From Sphaerochaeta pleomorpha str. Grapes (GTDB lineage: Bacteria; Spirochaetota; Spirochaetia; Sphaerochaetales; Sphaerochaetaceae), in contig NC_016633.1 in NCBI RefSeq assembly GCF_000236685.1, positions 1,426,001 to 1,490,000 on the forward strand: 64,000 nucleotides of DNA, read 5' to 3'. The notes beneath the pieces were generated by a model. That model had not been told where the DNA came from and made no database searches. It worked only from the letters and a program-made list of their open reading frames with translations. Position 1 is the stretch's first letter. Each line of letters opens with the position of its first letter. This document shows, piece after piece, positions 52,781 to 61,091 of this stretch. Made by a program: the position numbers and the translations under genes.

Positions 52781-53362
52781 ATGAAAAAAGCAACTGTCGC
52801 TCTGTTAATGGTTCTGCTTATCGCCTCATTCGGCCTTTTTGCAGACGACTTGGTCGATGAAACTTTTCATCCAGGACCCCCAACGATTCTAACTGACTGC
52901 TTGGCAGTGAAAACACTTATCCCAAGCATCAGCTGGATGTGGATTGCTCCTTGCTTCGCCCAAGGACAAGGACCAACATTGGAAAACAACTGGGACTGCG
53001 GACCTCATTGCACACAGTACTACGTAACAGGTCCTGGTGAGCAGAATGTAGGCAAGTGCCTGTATGTCCTGTCGAACAACCGTGGTGGATATAGAGTAAA
53101 CATGAAAGCCAAGGCTTTGAAGTGTGATTGGCTGGGATTCAATACCTATATCAACTATAGGGCAACCTGCGGCGACGCATCTGTAGAAACAAACAATGAT
53201 CCGTTTGTTGATGCAGCCGATCCTGTCGAGATTTTCGCCAACCTGCATATGCTGCAGATGACCTGTAACCCAATTGGTATCAATGTAAATCCATGGGAAT
53301 ACATGTTGGCAGCATCTGGCTTCTATACCGGCGTAATCTTCTTCACATTCATCGCTTGCTAA
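52781..53362 (+). CDS. Cys-rich divergent member of the small secreted protein family
   Basis: This 193-residue protein has a Sec signal (MKKATVALLMVLLIASFGLFA). Ten cysteines are spread over the mature part (among them WDCGPHCTQYY, KCLYVLSNN, LKCDW, RATCG, a final IAC). I judge it related to the array at 58.9-64 kb: KCLYVLSNNRGGYRVNMKAKAL lines up with the GTIAYLSILTNKRTGFTVTMTAEAL type of segment, and the end GFYTGVIFFTFIA with TYTGTVTFTYT. Disulphides are likely in the periplasm or outside. Function unknown. I chose the ATG at 52781 because of the signal peptide and AAAGGAAGAAAG upstream. Confidence 0.75.
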   Translation: MKKATVALLMVLLIASFGLFADDLVDETFHPGPPTILTDCLAVKTLIPSISWMWIAPCFAQGQGPTLENNWDCGPHCTQYYVTGPGEQNVGKCLYVLSNNRGGYRVNMKAKALKCDWLGFNTYINYRATCGDASVETNNDPFVDAADPVEIFANLHMLQMTCNPIGINVNPWEYMLAASGFYTGVIFFTFIAC

Positions 53363-53395
53363 GATCGATTCTGCACTCCTAGCTTGAATCTGTCC

Positions 53396-53437
53396 AAAAA
53401 GGACTGCCACAACACACTTTGTGACAGTCCTTTTCTT
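53396..53437 (+). terminator. Terminator after the Cys-rich protein gene
   Basis: AAAAGGACTG and CAGTCCTTTT pair, with CACAA/TTGTG extending the stem after one mismatch, then TTTTCTTT. Confidence 0.85.
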
Positions 53438-53492
53438 TAGGCAAATCAAAATACCCTGTTTAGGGTACTTTGTTGTTTCTATTGCCATGTGC

Positions 53493-53532
53493 AAAAAAAT
53501 ACCCTTAGACCATGTTGGCCAAGGGCATTTTT
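53493..53532 (-). terminator. Terminator of the liv operon
   Basis: On the minus strand AATGCCCTTGGCC and GGTCTAAGGGTATT pair around ACAT, and TTTTT follows. Confidence 0.8.
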
Positions 53533-53550
53533 CATATCAGGAGAAATTCT

Positions 53551-54264
53551 CTACCTGGTTTTACCTAGGTACGCGAACTTGATAGCTTCGTCTTCCAGCA
53601 GTTCTCTTCCTGGCCCTGTCATGGAAACCGTACCCGTTTCCATAACATACCCCCGGTCAGCGGTTTTGAGGGCGACGTTTGCATTCTGTTCAATGAGCAG
53701 GACGGTAACGCCGGCGTCGTTAATCTTCTTGATAATGGAAAAAATATCTTTCACCACCAAAGGAGCAAGCCCCAGTGAAGGTTCGTCCATCATGATAACC
53801 CTCGGGTTGGCCATCAAGGCACGTCCGACGGCAAGCATCTGCTGTTCTCCTCCGCTAAGCGTTCCGGCTTGCTGCCAGTGTCGCTCTTCAAGGCGGGGAA
53901 ACAATTCATAGACCTTCTTGAGGTTTGGTTCTACGGTTTTGTCATCCTGCAGGTATGCCCCGATTTTCAGGTTCTCCAGCGTGGTGAGATTCGGGAAAAC
54001 CCGGCGGCCCTCGGGAACCAGCACGATTCCTTTCTGCACGATCTTCTGGGTATCGAGGCCGTTGATTACTTCCCCGTCATAGGTAATGGTCCCCCCAGAC
54101 AAGGGGACAAGGCCCATGATGGAACGCAAGGTGGTAGATTTCCCCGCCCCGTTTGCCCCGATGAGCGTTACGATTTCGTGCTCGTTGACATCGAAAGAGA
54201 TTCCGTCGAGGGCGACAATTCCACCGTAACAGACTTTTAAATCACGTATTTCTAGCAGGCTCAT
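53551..54264 (-). CDS. livF: Branched-chain amino acid ABC transporter ATPase LivF
   Basis: This 237-residue protein has Walker A GANGAGKST near residue 34, signature LSGGEQQML near 136, Walker B RVIMMDEPSLGLAP near 153 and LLIEQNAN. Its sequence and length are those of LivF. With LivG it forms the ATPase heterodimer of the LIV-type importer. It overlaps livG by 4 bases (ATGA) and ends in a terminator. Confidence 0.95.
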   Translation of the reverse strand: MSLLEIRDLKVCYGGIVALDGISFDVNEHEIVTLIGANGAGKSTTLRSIMGLVPLSGGTITYDGEVINGLDTQKIVQKGIVLVPEGRRVFPNLTTLENLKIGAYLQDDKTVEPNLKKVYELFPRLEERHWQQAGTLSGGEQQMLAVGRALMANPRVIMMDEPSLGLAPLVVKDIFSIIKKINDAGVTVLLIEQNANVALKTADRGYVMETGTVSMTGPGRELLEDEAIKFAYLGKTR

Positions 54265-55100
54265 ACTTCTTCCACTCCCAAATAGGCTCTGATTACAGCC
54301 GGGTCGTTCTGGATTTCTTTTGGATTCCCAACGGCGATGGTCTTGCCGTAATCAAGGACATAGATCTTGTCAGAGATATCCATGACCAGATTCATGTGAT
54401 GCTCGATTAAAAAGATGGTAAGATCGAACGATTGCTTGATCTCCTGGATGAACAAGGCGAGCTCTTCTGTTTCCTTGGGGTTCATACCTGCTGCCGGTTC
54501 ATCGAGCAGCAAAAGCTTGGGGCCTGTCGCCAGAGCCCTGGCGATTTCGAGGCGTCTCTGCTTTCCATAGGGCAAGGAAGAAGCTTTCTCGTTCCGGTGT
54601 TCAATCAGTCCAACGGTCTCAAGTAACTTCTCCGACTCCTCATGCATGGTTCTCTCTTCCGTTTTGTTCAGTTTGAAGGTAGAACGAAGCATCCCTGCCT
54701 TGATATGGCAATGCTTGGCGATCAAGACATTCTCGAAGACCGTCAGCTCCTTGAACAACCTGATGTTCTGGAAGGTGCGTGCCATTCCCAGATAGGTTAT
54801 CTTGTCTGGGGTATTGATCACTTGCTTTTCAAAAAAGGTCTTGTACGTCCCGTTATAGAGTTTCTTCATCTTCGAACGGGGGTGGTTTTCCCCGATAATC
54901 CTCTTATCGAAGGATACAGCCCCGTTGGTGGGAGAATATACGCCTGTAATGACATTGAAGGCCGTAGTCTTACCAGCCCCGTTGGGTCCGATAAGGGCGA
55001 CGATTTTTCCGGTAGGAATTTCAATGTTGAGGTCATCGACGGCGACGACACCGCCGAACTGCATGGTCAGATGGTCTGTTTTCAATAGGATGTCGCTCAT
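54261..55100 (-). CDS. livG: Branched-chain amino acid ABC transporter ATPase LivG
   Basis: This 279-residue protein has Walker A GPNGAGKTT near residue 38, the LivG-type ARTFQNIRLFKELTVFENV near 108, Walker B KLLLLDEPAAGMNPKE near 194 and LIEHHMNLVMDIS. The signature is LPYGKQRRLEIARAL (near 176) in place of LSGGQ, as is usual in LivG. It overlaps livM by 4 bases. Confidence 0.95.
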   Translation of the reverse strand: MSDILLKTDHLTMQFGGVVAVDDLNIEIPTGKIVALIGPNGAGKTTAFNVITGVYSPTNGAVSFDKRIIGENHPRSKMKKLYNGTYKTFFEKQVINTPDKITYLGMARTFQNIRLFKELTVFENVLIAKHCHIKAGMLRSTFKLNKTEERTMHEESEKLLETVGLIEHRNEKASSLPYGKQRRLEIARALATGPKLLLLDEPAAGMNPKETEELALFIQEIKQSFDLTIFLIEHHMNLVMDISDKIYVLDYGKTIAVGNPKEIQNDPAVIRAYLGVEEV

Positions 55101-56230
55101 TTGGCACCCCCTTGTTTCTTTCCTCTCCTCTTAAAGAAGGCCAGTATGCGGTCCCAGCTGAATTCATTGCTGCCCATAAGGCCCCTCCGGTAGACAAGTA
55201 CTACTACCATCAAAAGAATCGAGAAAATAATCATTCTGAACCCAGTCCTGAACAAGGGCACCTGCCAACCGAAAAGATTAAGCGGCTGGTCGAAGAACCT
55301 GAGCCACCATTCTTTGGAAGCGGTAACCAAAAAGGCACTGAGGATGCTTCCGGTAACACTCCCGATTCCTCCGATTACCACGATCAAGAGGATGTCGTAG
55401 GTAAGGGGGATGGAGAAGGTCTTCGCTTCGATGGAACGCATGTACATGGCAAGCAAGCCACCGGCCAAGGCTGAGAAGAAGGAACTTACGACAAAGCTCA
55501 TTTCTTCATGTTTGAAAATGTTGATTCCCATGGCTTCGGCTGCGATCTCGTCTTCCCTGATCGCCTTGAAGGCTCTTCCGTAGGAGCTTTTTATCAAGAG
55601 CATCATAAAGGCTATGCAGATTGTCACCAGGACAAAAGGAGTTACCATGGAAGGAATCAAGCCACCGAACATCGCAGGAAAAGCTGGAATCTTGTTCAAC
55701 CCGTAGGAACCATTGGTTACCTGGTCGAGCTGGGGGGAAGAAAATATTGCCCGTACGATCTCGGACAAACCCAACGTTGCAATGGCAAGGTAATCGCTTT
55801 TCAACCTCAATACGGCCATGCCAACCAAGGCGGCCAGGAAGGCTGCAAAAAGAGCACCGATGAGCAAGGCGATGTAGGGGAAAATTTCCTGGAACCAAAC
55901 CGGTGATTCCGCTATGAAAATTTTCAGCCCCCTGATAGCTGGATGTACCCCATTCATATAGTAGACACCGTCAAGGTTCTTGACGGGAATCAACAGGATT
56001 GCGGTCGTATAGGCACCGATAGACATAAAGCCTGCCTGGCCCAGGCTGAACAACCCAGTAAAACCATTGAGCAGGTTCATGGAAACGGCTACCAGAGCCA
56101 GAATGGCACTCTTTTGCAAAATGGAGATCAACATGCCATTGCCGGCCTTATGGTAATTCAGCCAGTAGAGAAGACCAACCAAGAGCAAAACTGAAATTAT
56201 GGTGAGCAGAGAGTTTCGTTTTATCCGCAT
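55097..56230 (-). CDS. livM: Branched-chain amino acid ABC transporter permease LivM
   Basis: This 377-residue protein has about 9-10 spans and LivM motifs: LSLGQAGFMSIGAYTTAILL near residue 60, LKSDYLAIATLGLSEIVRAIF, SYGRAFKAIREDEIAAEAMGIN near 222 (ATPase-coupling loop) and VVIGGIGSVTGSILSAFL. I chose the ATG at 56230 because it fits the family start. A much longer frame upstream lies inside livH and has no homology. The gene starts 2 bases after the livH stop. Confidence 0.93.
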   Translation of the reverse strand: MRIKRNSLLTIISVLLLVGLLYWLNYHKAGNGMLISILQKSAILALVAVSMNLLNGFTGLFSLGQAGFMSIGAYTTAILLIPVKNLDGVYYMNGVHPAIRGLKIFIAESPVWFQEIFPYIALLIGALFAAFLAALVGMAVLRLKSDYLAIATLGLSEIVRAIFSSPQLDQVTNGSYGLNKIPAFPAMFGGLIPSMVTPFVLVTICIAFMMLLIKSSYGRAFKAIREDEIAAEAMGINIFKHEEMSFVVSSFFSALAGGLLAMYMRSIEAKTFSIPLTYDILLIVVIGGIGSVTGSILSAFLVTASKEWWLRFFDQPLNLFGWQVPLFRTGFRMIIFSILLMVVVLVYRRGLMGSNEFSWDRILAFFKRRGKKQGGAK

Positions 56231-56232
56231 AA

Positions 56233-57114
56233 TTATACTTTCTCCACTGTTTTTTCGCCGAACAGTCCGGTCGGTCGCACGAGAAGCATTACGATCAACA
56301 AGAGGAAGGTAAAAGCATCGGAGAATGTTGAATACCCTAAAGCGACCAGCAACGTTTCGACTATCCCAATGAAAAAGCCCCCGATGACTGCGCCTGGGAT
56401 GTTCCCGATACCACCAAAGACGGCGGCTACAAAGCATTTAAGCCCGGGCAGGGTTCCAGAAAAGGGGGTTACCGACATACGGTCGGTGAAATAGAGGATG
56501 GACCCGACGGCAGCCAGGAAGGAACCGATGGCGAAGGTTATGGAAATAACGCCATTGATGTTTATTCCCATGAGTTTCGCTGTCTCAAAGTCCTTGCTTA
56601 CTGCTCGCATTGCCATACCGGTCTTGGTTTTGTTTACCAGGATCATAAGAACGATTACCAGGACTATGGTAATAATGGGGGTGAGCAAGGTGACAAACGA
56701 GGCGCTCAGATCCCCGATATGATAAATCTTCTTGAGAAACGGGATTTCAGGATAACCGCGGGGAATTGCGGTGAACAGGTAGGTTGCCAGGTTCTGCAAC
56801 AGGTAGGAGACGCTGATGGCACTGATCATGATCGACATGCGGGGGGCACTGCGAAGCGGTTTATAAGCTATTCGTTCTATGCCTACGCCCATGAGCGTGG
56901 TTACCACCAAGGTGACTATGATGGCAATCGGCCAAGGCATACTTGCCAAGGAGAAAATCATGAAATAACCGGCCATCATGAAGATATCGCCATGGGCGAA
57001 ATTGATCAAACGGAGAATGCCATAGACTAAGGTGTAGCCAATAGCAATCAGAGCGTAGGCTCCGCCAAGTGAAATGCCTGTCAGACAATGCTGCAGGATT
57101 GTTGTCATACTCAT
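56233..57114 (-). CDS. livH: Branched-chain amino acid ABC transporter permease LivH
   Basis: This 293-residue protein has about eight spans and LivH motifs: GISLGGAYALIAIGYTLVYGILRLINFAHGDIFMMAGYF near residue 13, MRAVSKDFETAKLMGINI near 169 (coupling loop) and AVFGGIGNIPGAVIGGFFIG near 230. It pairs with LivM as the channel. A hairpin separates it from livK. Confidence 0.95.
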   Translation of the reverse strand: MSMTTILQHCLTGISLGGAYALIAIGYTLVYGILRLINFAHGDIFMMAGYFMIFSLASMPWPIAIIVTLVVTTLMGVGIERIAYKPLRSAPRMSIMISAISVSYLLQNLATYLFTAIPRGYPEIPFLKKIYHIGDLSASFVTLLTPIITIVLVIVLMILVNKTKTGMAMRAVSKDFETAKLMGININGVISITFAIGSFLAAVGSILYFTDRMSVTPFSGTLPGLKCFVAAVFGGIGNIPGAVIGGFFIGIVETLLVALGYSTFSDAFTFLLLIVMLLVRPTGLFGEKTVEKV

Positions 57115-57176
57115 CCGGAAGTCTCCATACCCGCAATTGGTGTTTTGCAGTTCACAAACCTAAAAATACAAAATAC

Positions 57177-57198
57177 CCGGGGCGGAAATTCGCCCCGG
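57177..57198 (-). terminator. Attenuating hairpin between livK and livH
   Basis: CCGGGGCG-gaaatt-CGCCCCGG forms a GC-rich 8-bp stem right after the livK stop. On the minus strand it is followed by GTATTTTGTATTTTTAG. It should reduce transcription into the permease genes. Confidence 0.75.
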
Positions 57199-57219
57199 TT
57201 AGAAAGGAAATTCTTTCAG

Positions 57220-58383
57220 TTATTTTACGCTGACCGTCTTGAGGAACTTGAACTGTCCATTCTCGACGACTTTGATAAAGGCCATGTTCTTGGCAGCATC
57301 ACCATTGGCATCGAATACGATATCTCCGGTCACACCTTCAACCTTCACACCGGTAAGGGCGTCGCGGATTGCTTTGCCTTCGGTGGAATTTGCTTTCTCG
57401 ATTGCTTTGAGGGCGACGATGTAGGCATCATAGCCAAGAGCCGAAACAGCAGGAATGATCTCGGGCTGCTTGTTCTCTACGAGGTAGGGAACAAAACCCT
57501 TGATGAAGGAAGCTGCCTCTGCGGTTGCTGGGTCTGCACCATCAAAGAAGGTTGAGAGCACGACGCCTTCTGCGCTGGCTCCGGCATTTTCGATAATGGA
57601 GGAATTTTCCCAGGTGTCACCAGCCATGATTTTGGCGGTAATTCCAAGTTCGCGGGCCTGCTTGATGATAAGCGGGGCTGTTGCGATGGAGGACGGTGCA
57701 AAGATTACTTCAGGATCTGCAGCCTTGATGTTGGTCAAGATTGACTTGAAGTCGGTGGTGTTGGTCTGGAAGCGCTGTTCACTGACAACCTGACCGCCGA
57801 GAGCTGTATAGGCTTTGCTAAAGAAGTTTCCAAGCCCTGAGGAGTAGTCATCACCAAGCTGGGTGATAATTGCTGCTTTTTTAGCACCTTCCTGCCATGC
57901 ATAGTTTGCCATGACGGTTCCCTGGAACGGATCAAGGAAGCATACGCGGAAATAATAGTCATTTCCCTGGGTTACCTGGGGGTTTGTGCAGGATGCACCG
58001 ATGGCTGGTACCATGTTGTCAGCGAAGATGTCGCCGGCTGCAATGGATACGCCAGAACCGTAGGAACCTAGAATCACAGAAGCCCCGCTGCTGATCAAGC
58101 TCTGGGCTGCGGTTACAGCTTCGGTCTTGTCTGACTTGTTGTCAGCCTCGACGAGCCTTACCTTATAGGTTTCGCCATTGATGGTCACGGTGGGGTACAC
58201 TTTGTTTGCATACCTCATGCCCAACACTTCCTGGTATCCACCACCACCGTTTTCACCGGTCTGTGGTTCAAATACCCCAATCACGACTTCTTTTTCTTTG
58301 GTCTGTTTCTCTTCGCTTCCGCCAGCAAAGAGAGCTGAGCAGGAAAGAAGCACGATCAACAAGCAAACAGTAAGTTTCTTCAT
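57220..58383 (-). CDS. livK: Branched-chain amino acid ABC transporter substrate-binding protein LivK
   Basis: This 387-residue protein has a Sec signal (MKKLTVCLLIVLLSCSALFAGG). A periplasmic binding type I fold follows: VVIGVFEPQTGENGGGGYQEVLGMRYA near residue 34, ASVILGSYGSGVSIAAGDIFADNMVPAIGASCTNP near 103, and KAAIITQLGDDYSSGLGNFF near 167. I chose the ATG at 58383 because GGAGAGG precedes it. It binds branched-chain amino acids or related compounds and starts the liv operon. Confidence 0.94.
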   Translation of the reverse strand: MKKLTVCLLIVLLSCSALFAGGSEEKQTKEKEVVIGVFEPQTGENGGGGYQEVLGMRYANKVYPTVTINGETYKVRLVEADNKSDKTEAVTAAQSLISSGASVILGSYGSGVSIAAGDIFADNMVPAIGASCTNPQVTQGNDYYFRVCFLDPFQGTVMANYAWQEGAKKAAIITQLGDDYSSGLGNFFSKAYTALGGQVVSEQRFQTNTTDFKSILTNIKAADPEVIFAPSSIATAPLIIKQARELGITAKIMAGDTWENSSIIENAGASAEGVVLSTFFDGADPATAEAASFIKGFVPYLVENKQPEIIPAVSALGYDAYIVALKAIEKANSTEGKAIRDALTGVKVEGVTGDIVFDANGDAAKNMAFIKVVENGQFKFLKTVSVK

Positions 58384-58861
58384 ACAAACCTCTCCACACA
58401 CGTAAGATGCTGTCATTATTGCCGAGTCTACTCGTTTTGCGCAACAAAAAACTGGATAGACCAGCAAAAAACTTTACAAAATATCAGCTCTTTTCTAAAA
58501 ACAGTTGCATTATCACGTTACTAATTCTGAGCTGGTTGCAATTTCTCTATACATATAGATGAAACAACAGCAGAAAGTACTTCATTAGAGAGAGCGTATA
58601 AACCAATGCCCTACAGTACACTCACTCCACCTAGACGGGCACTGCTTATTTACAACTTATCACGTATCTTGGCTCAAAGAACATATGATTCACCAAGCAA
58701 AAAACAGCAAAAATCGCTCATAACACTAACTTATACCCCAAACATGATACCTGTTGTCATATGTTCGACACTATGCCATTTTACTTATATTTATATAATA
58801 TATATATTTACATATTTTTTAAAAATATTTCTTGATTTTTTTAACTTTTTTTTATTTTGTA
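58384..58861. other. Divergent intergenic region, AT-rich to the right
   Basis: I see no real gene here; an open frame at 58606-58920 has no ribosome site and runs into the leader RNA below. The livK promoter should lie on the left part. The right 100 bases are runs of A and T just ahead of the TTGACA at 58862, like an UP element. Confidence 0.5.
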
Positions 58862-58890
58862 TTGACATAAGTCTTCTTTCACCTTACTAT
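58862..58890 (+). promoter_or_regulatory. Promoter of secreted-protein cassette A
   Basis: TTGACA (58862-58867) and TACTAT (58885-58890) are 17 bases apart, behind a long A/T tract. The first base pair of the leader hairpin is at the predicted start point. Confidence 0.8.
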
Positions 58891-58896
58891 CAAAGT

Positions 58897-58970
58897 GTGC
58901 TCAGGGAAAGAGCATCTTAATGAAATGAACTTGCACAGGAGCCTGGAGCTCCCTAAAAAGGAAGAAAGAA
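58897..58970 (+). ncRNA. Conserved structured 5' leader, copy A
   Basis: Hairpin 1 is GTGCTC-agggaaa-GAGCAT (last pair G-U). After a linker comes the conserved CTTGCACAGG, then hairpin 2 GGAGC-ctgga-GCTCC, and finally the ribosome site AAAGGAAGAAAG. The same layout occurs at 60407, 61708 and 62617. Confidence 0.75.
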
Positions 58971-59507
58971 ATGAAAAAGACAATTGCTATCTTATTGGTT
59001 ATGACAATGGCTTTGGTTGGAGTATTTGCGGCAGCGGAAACGACTACTGATAAAACTTTAAAGATCACCACCGCAGTCAGTGCAGCGTCAGGTTTTAAGG
59101 TTACTTCAAATGCTATCGGGGAAAACAATTTTGGTTATTTCAACAATAGCTTGACTACAATTGCATCACTTCCAGTAACCATTGAGAACGGGATTGGGGC
59201 AGATGCCTACCTTTCAGTCGCCAACAATAGCACTACCGCAAGCTTGCTTGTTTATATGAAAGCTGCTAACATGATAGCATCCGGCGTTGATACAACGATT
59301 GGGTATAAAGTAACTTGCAATGAAGTAGTATATGATACATTAAACGATACTGAGAACAAATTAGTCACCACAGTTTTAGGATCCTCTTCAACTGGTATAG
59401 CTATGGAAAGCGACCAAATTTCAGTAGTTCTTAATAGTGATTCATATTACGATGCAGCTCCCGGAAACTACGAAGGTATTATAACCTTTACAATTTCAGC
59501 TTCATGA
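58971..59507 (+). CDS. Small secreted protein of the array, copy A
   Basis: This 178-residue protein has a Sec signal (MKKTIAILLVMTMALVGVFA). The mature part is Ser/Thr/Asn-rich with no Cys pairs and looks beta-rich. It is the most divergent of the array: ADAYLSVANNSTTASLLVYMKAA stands in for the IAYLSILTNKRTGF-type segment, and the end YEGIITFTISAS for YTGTVTFTYT. I know no named family. A surface, fibre or periplasmic structural role is possible but unsupported. It has its own promoter, leader and terminator. Confidence 0.8.
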   Translation: MKKTIAILLVMTMALVGVFAAAETTTDKTLKITTAVSAASGFKVTSNAIGENNFGYFNNSLTTIASLPVTIENGIGADAYLSVANNSTTASLLVYMKAANMIASGVDTTIGYKVTCNEVVYDTLNDTENKLVTTVLGSSSTGIAMESDQISVVLNSDSYYDAAPGNYEGIITFTISAS

Positions 59508-59527
59508 TTGCTTTGTAGATTCAAAGG

Positions 59528-59554
59528 AAAGCTACCCGATGGGTAGCTTTTTTT
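59528..59554 (+). terminator. Terminator of cassette A
   Basis: AAGCTACCC-gat-GGGTAGCTT with TTTTT following. The core GCTACCC/GGGTAGC recurs after cassettes B and C. Confidence 0.9.
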
Positions 59555-60371
59555 TATGCTTGCTTTTGGGTTCATGGGAATTATCTGCGGGAATGAAGAA
59601 TCAGTCAAAACAGGAATCTGACCTAACATTATAGAAAATGGGCAACTCGTCTGTCAGTATTGAGTTAACCAAAAACCAAACCAACAAGGACGGACGCCCA
59701 TGCAAGAGTAGCAATCAGGTACCAGGTACAACTTCCACACTTCCCCCAGAAACGATTGAAATAGAGCATTCCTGACAGGATTTGCAGAAATCAGGAACCA
59801 GGTAGGAAATCTACAGAATCCCCAGTCCCAGGTTTTAGATATGTTTTGGATTGAAGCGCACCCAAAACATTAGCACCTGGCATCCCCCTGCTGCAGCATT
59901 TTCTCTCTTTTCAGGCCCAGAGCCTAATAGCGAGTATGCAACTCAGTTTTATCTGATTGGTCACCCCGTTTTCTCCCCTTTCCCTCAATCGCCTTAAGCA
60001 TCCACTTTATAAAGCTCTACCAATCGAGTTATAGTCCTCCACTTCCGATGCTATTCCTTGCATCAAGAGACTGCCCGGAACCATGCCTTCTTCCTACAAC
60101 CTTCAAAGGATCCTTGGCCCTGATTCTCTTGGCTTTGTTGCAAGCATTCAATCTATTCTGTTCCATACATCTGTCTTATCTCCTAATAATGTAGAATCTC
60201 TCGTCATATTTTCGGTTTTACTTTCAGAAATTTTTCTATACTTATGTAAGTTTTTCAAACCTAGTGTCATATGTATTTTAAATTCTAAAATTTATATTTA
60301 TTTATTTTATATATATTTAGTTTTACTATTAGTACCAGTTACTAATAGTACTTATTTTTGCACCCTTTCTA
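59555..60371. other. Long non-coding stretch between cassettes A and B
   Basis: I could not support a gene in these 800 bases. A frame from 60083 has no ribosome site and its second half is AT-rich promoter DNA. The middle (59640-60130) has a more even base content than the ends and could be the remains of an inserted or lost gene, but I cannot match it to an IS or to the secreted family. The last 150 bases are an A/T tract leading to the promoter at 60372. Confidence 0.5.
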
Positions 60372-60400
60372 TTGACATAAGTATTCTACATTATTATCAT
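60372..60400 (+). promoter_or_regulatory. Promoter of secreted-protein cassette B
   Basis: TTGACA (60372-60377) and TATCAT (60395-60400) are 17 bases apart. CTATTGACATAAGT is nearly identical to the sequence in cassette A. Confidence 0.8.
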
Positions 60401-60406
60401 AAAGCC

Positions 60407-60474
60407 ATGCTTAGGAAAAAAGCATACAAGACCTATTACTTGCATAGTGGCTTTAGCCCAAAAGGAAATTTTAT
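60407..60474 (+). ncRNA. Conserved structured 5' leader, copy B
   Basis: Hairpin 1 is ATGCTT-aggaaaa-AAGCAT, so three of its six pairs differ from copies A and C, with matching changes on both sides. The motif is CTTGCATAG, also changed to stay complementary to ATGC. Hairpin 2 is small (TGGC-ttta-GCCC). AAAGGAA follows. Confidence 0.75.
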
Positions 60475-61017
60475 ATGAAAAAGAACTTTATAGCTTTAGT
60501 ACTCGTAGCCCTTGTTGCTTCCTTCGGTTTGTTTGCAGCAGCCCTACCACAACCTGCAGAACTTAATCTTTCAACAACTATTTCAGGCATCAACCTGATG
60601 AAGCTAACCACTGACCAATTCAACCCGGCAACCCCGAGTCTCACTTTGTTCAACAATGCCCCAGATAATGAGACAACCGAAGTTGTATCAAGCGCAGCGG
60701 ACACCGGGACCATTGCCTACTTGAGCATACTCACAAACAAGAGAACCGGTTTCACCGTAACTATGACAGCAGAGGCTCTTGATTCCGCAACCGTTGGCAA
60801 CGACTTTCTGATTAACTATGTAGTAACCGCAGGGACTGCAACCTATGACACTTCCAATGGATCAGGAACCAACACCATTACAGTAAACTCAGGCATCGCA
60901 GGCCTTACCGCCTTCAGTTATCCTGTATCCGTAGATCTCAACGATACTGAATATGACGCAGCACTTGAGGACACCTACACAGGAACCGTAACGTTCACCT
61001 ACACAACTAACGCTTAA
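60475..61017 (+). CDS. Small secreted protein of the array, copy B
   Basis: This 180-residue protein has a Sec signal (MKKNFIALVLVALVASFGLFA). The typical family blocks are present: LNLSTTISGINLMKLT near residue 27, GTIAYLSILTNKRTGFTVTMTAEAL near 77, INYVVTAGTATYDTS near 110, and AFSYPVSVDLNDTEYDAALEDTYTGTVTFTYT at the end. The pattern suggests one beta-sandwich domain secreted to the periplasm or cell surface. Function unknown. It is very close to copies C and D and to the decayed copy next to it. Confidence 0.82.
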   Translation: MKKNFIALVLVALVASFGLFAAALPQPAELNLSTTISGINLMKLTTDQFNPATPSLTLFNNAPDNETTEVVSSAADTGTIAYLSILTNKRTGFTVTMTAEALDSATVGNDFLINYVVTAGTATYDTSNGSGTNTITVNSGIAGLTAFSYPVSVDLNDTEYDAALEDTYTGTVTFTYTTNA

Positions 61018-61052
61018 GACAAATCTCCATCTTTTTGCATGACAATCTCCAA

Positions 61053-61083
61053 TAAGGCTACCCTTTACCGGGTAGCCTTATCT
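61053..61083 (+). terminator. Terminator of cassette B
   Basis: AAGGCTACCC-tttacc-GGGTAGCCTT, followed by a weak T run (ATCTTC). Confidence 0.8.
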
Positions 61084-61091
61084 TCAACCTT

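Noticed and set aside
58606-58920. Open frame of 104 codons before cassette A
   Set aside because: It runs through the promoter and first leader hairpin of cassette A, has no ribosome site, and its composition is that of AT-rich intergenic DNA.
58897-58970. Leader as a cyclic-di-GMP-I (GEMM) riboswitch
   Set aside because: GCACAGG recalls the GEMM core, but the two-stem junction, the GCAAAGCC side and the GNRA-loop/receptor are missing, and the element is only about 70 bases.
59640-60080. Remnant of an insertion sequence between cassettes A and B
   Set aside because: Base content hints at former coding DNA, but I found no terminal repeats and no transposase motif in any frame.
60083-60478. 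Open frame of 131 codons between cassettes A and B
   Set aside because: No ribosome site, no signal or domain. Its second half is the A/T promoter tract and leader of cassette B, and it overlaps the ATG of the real gene.
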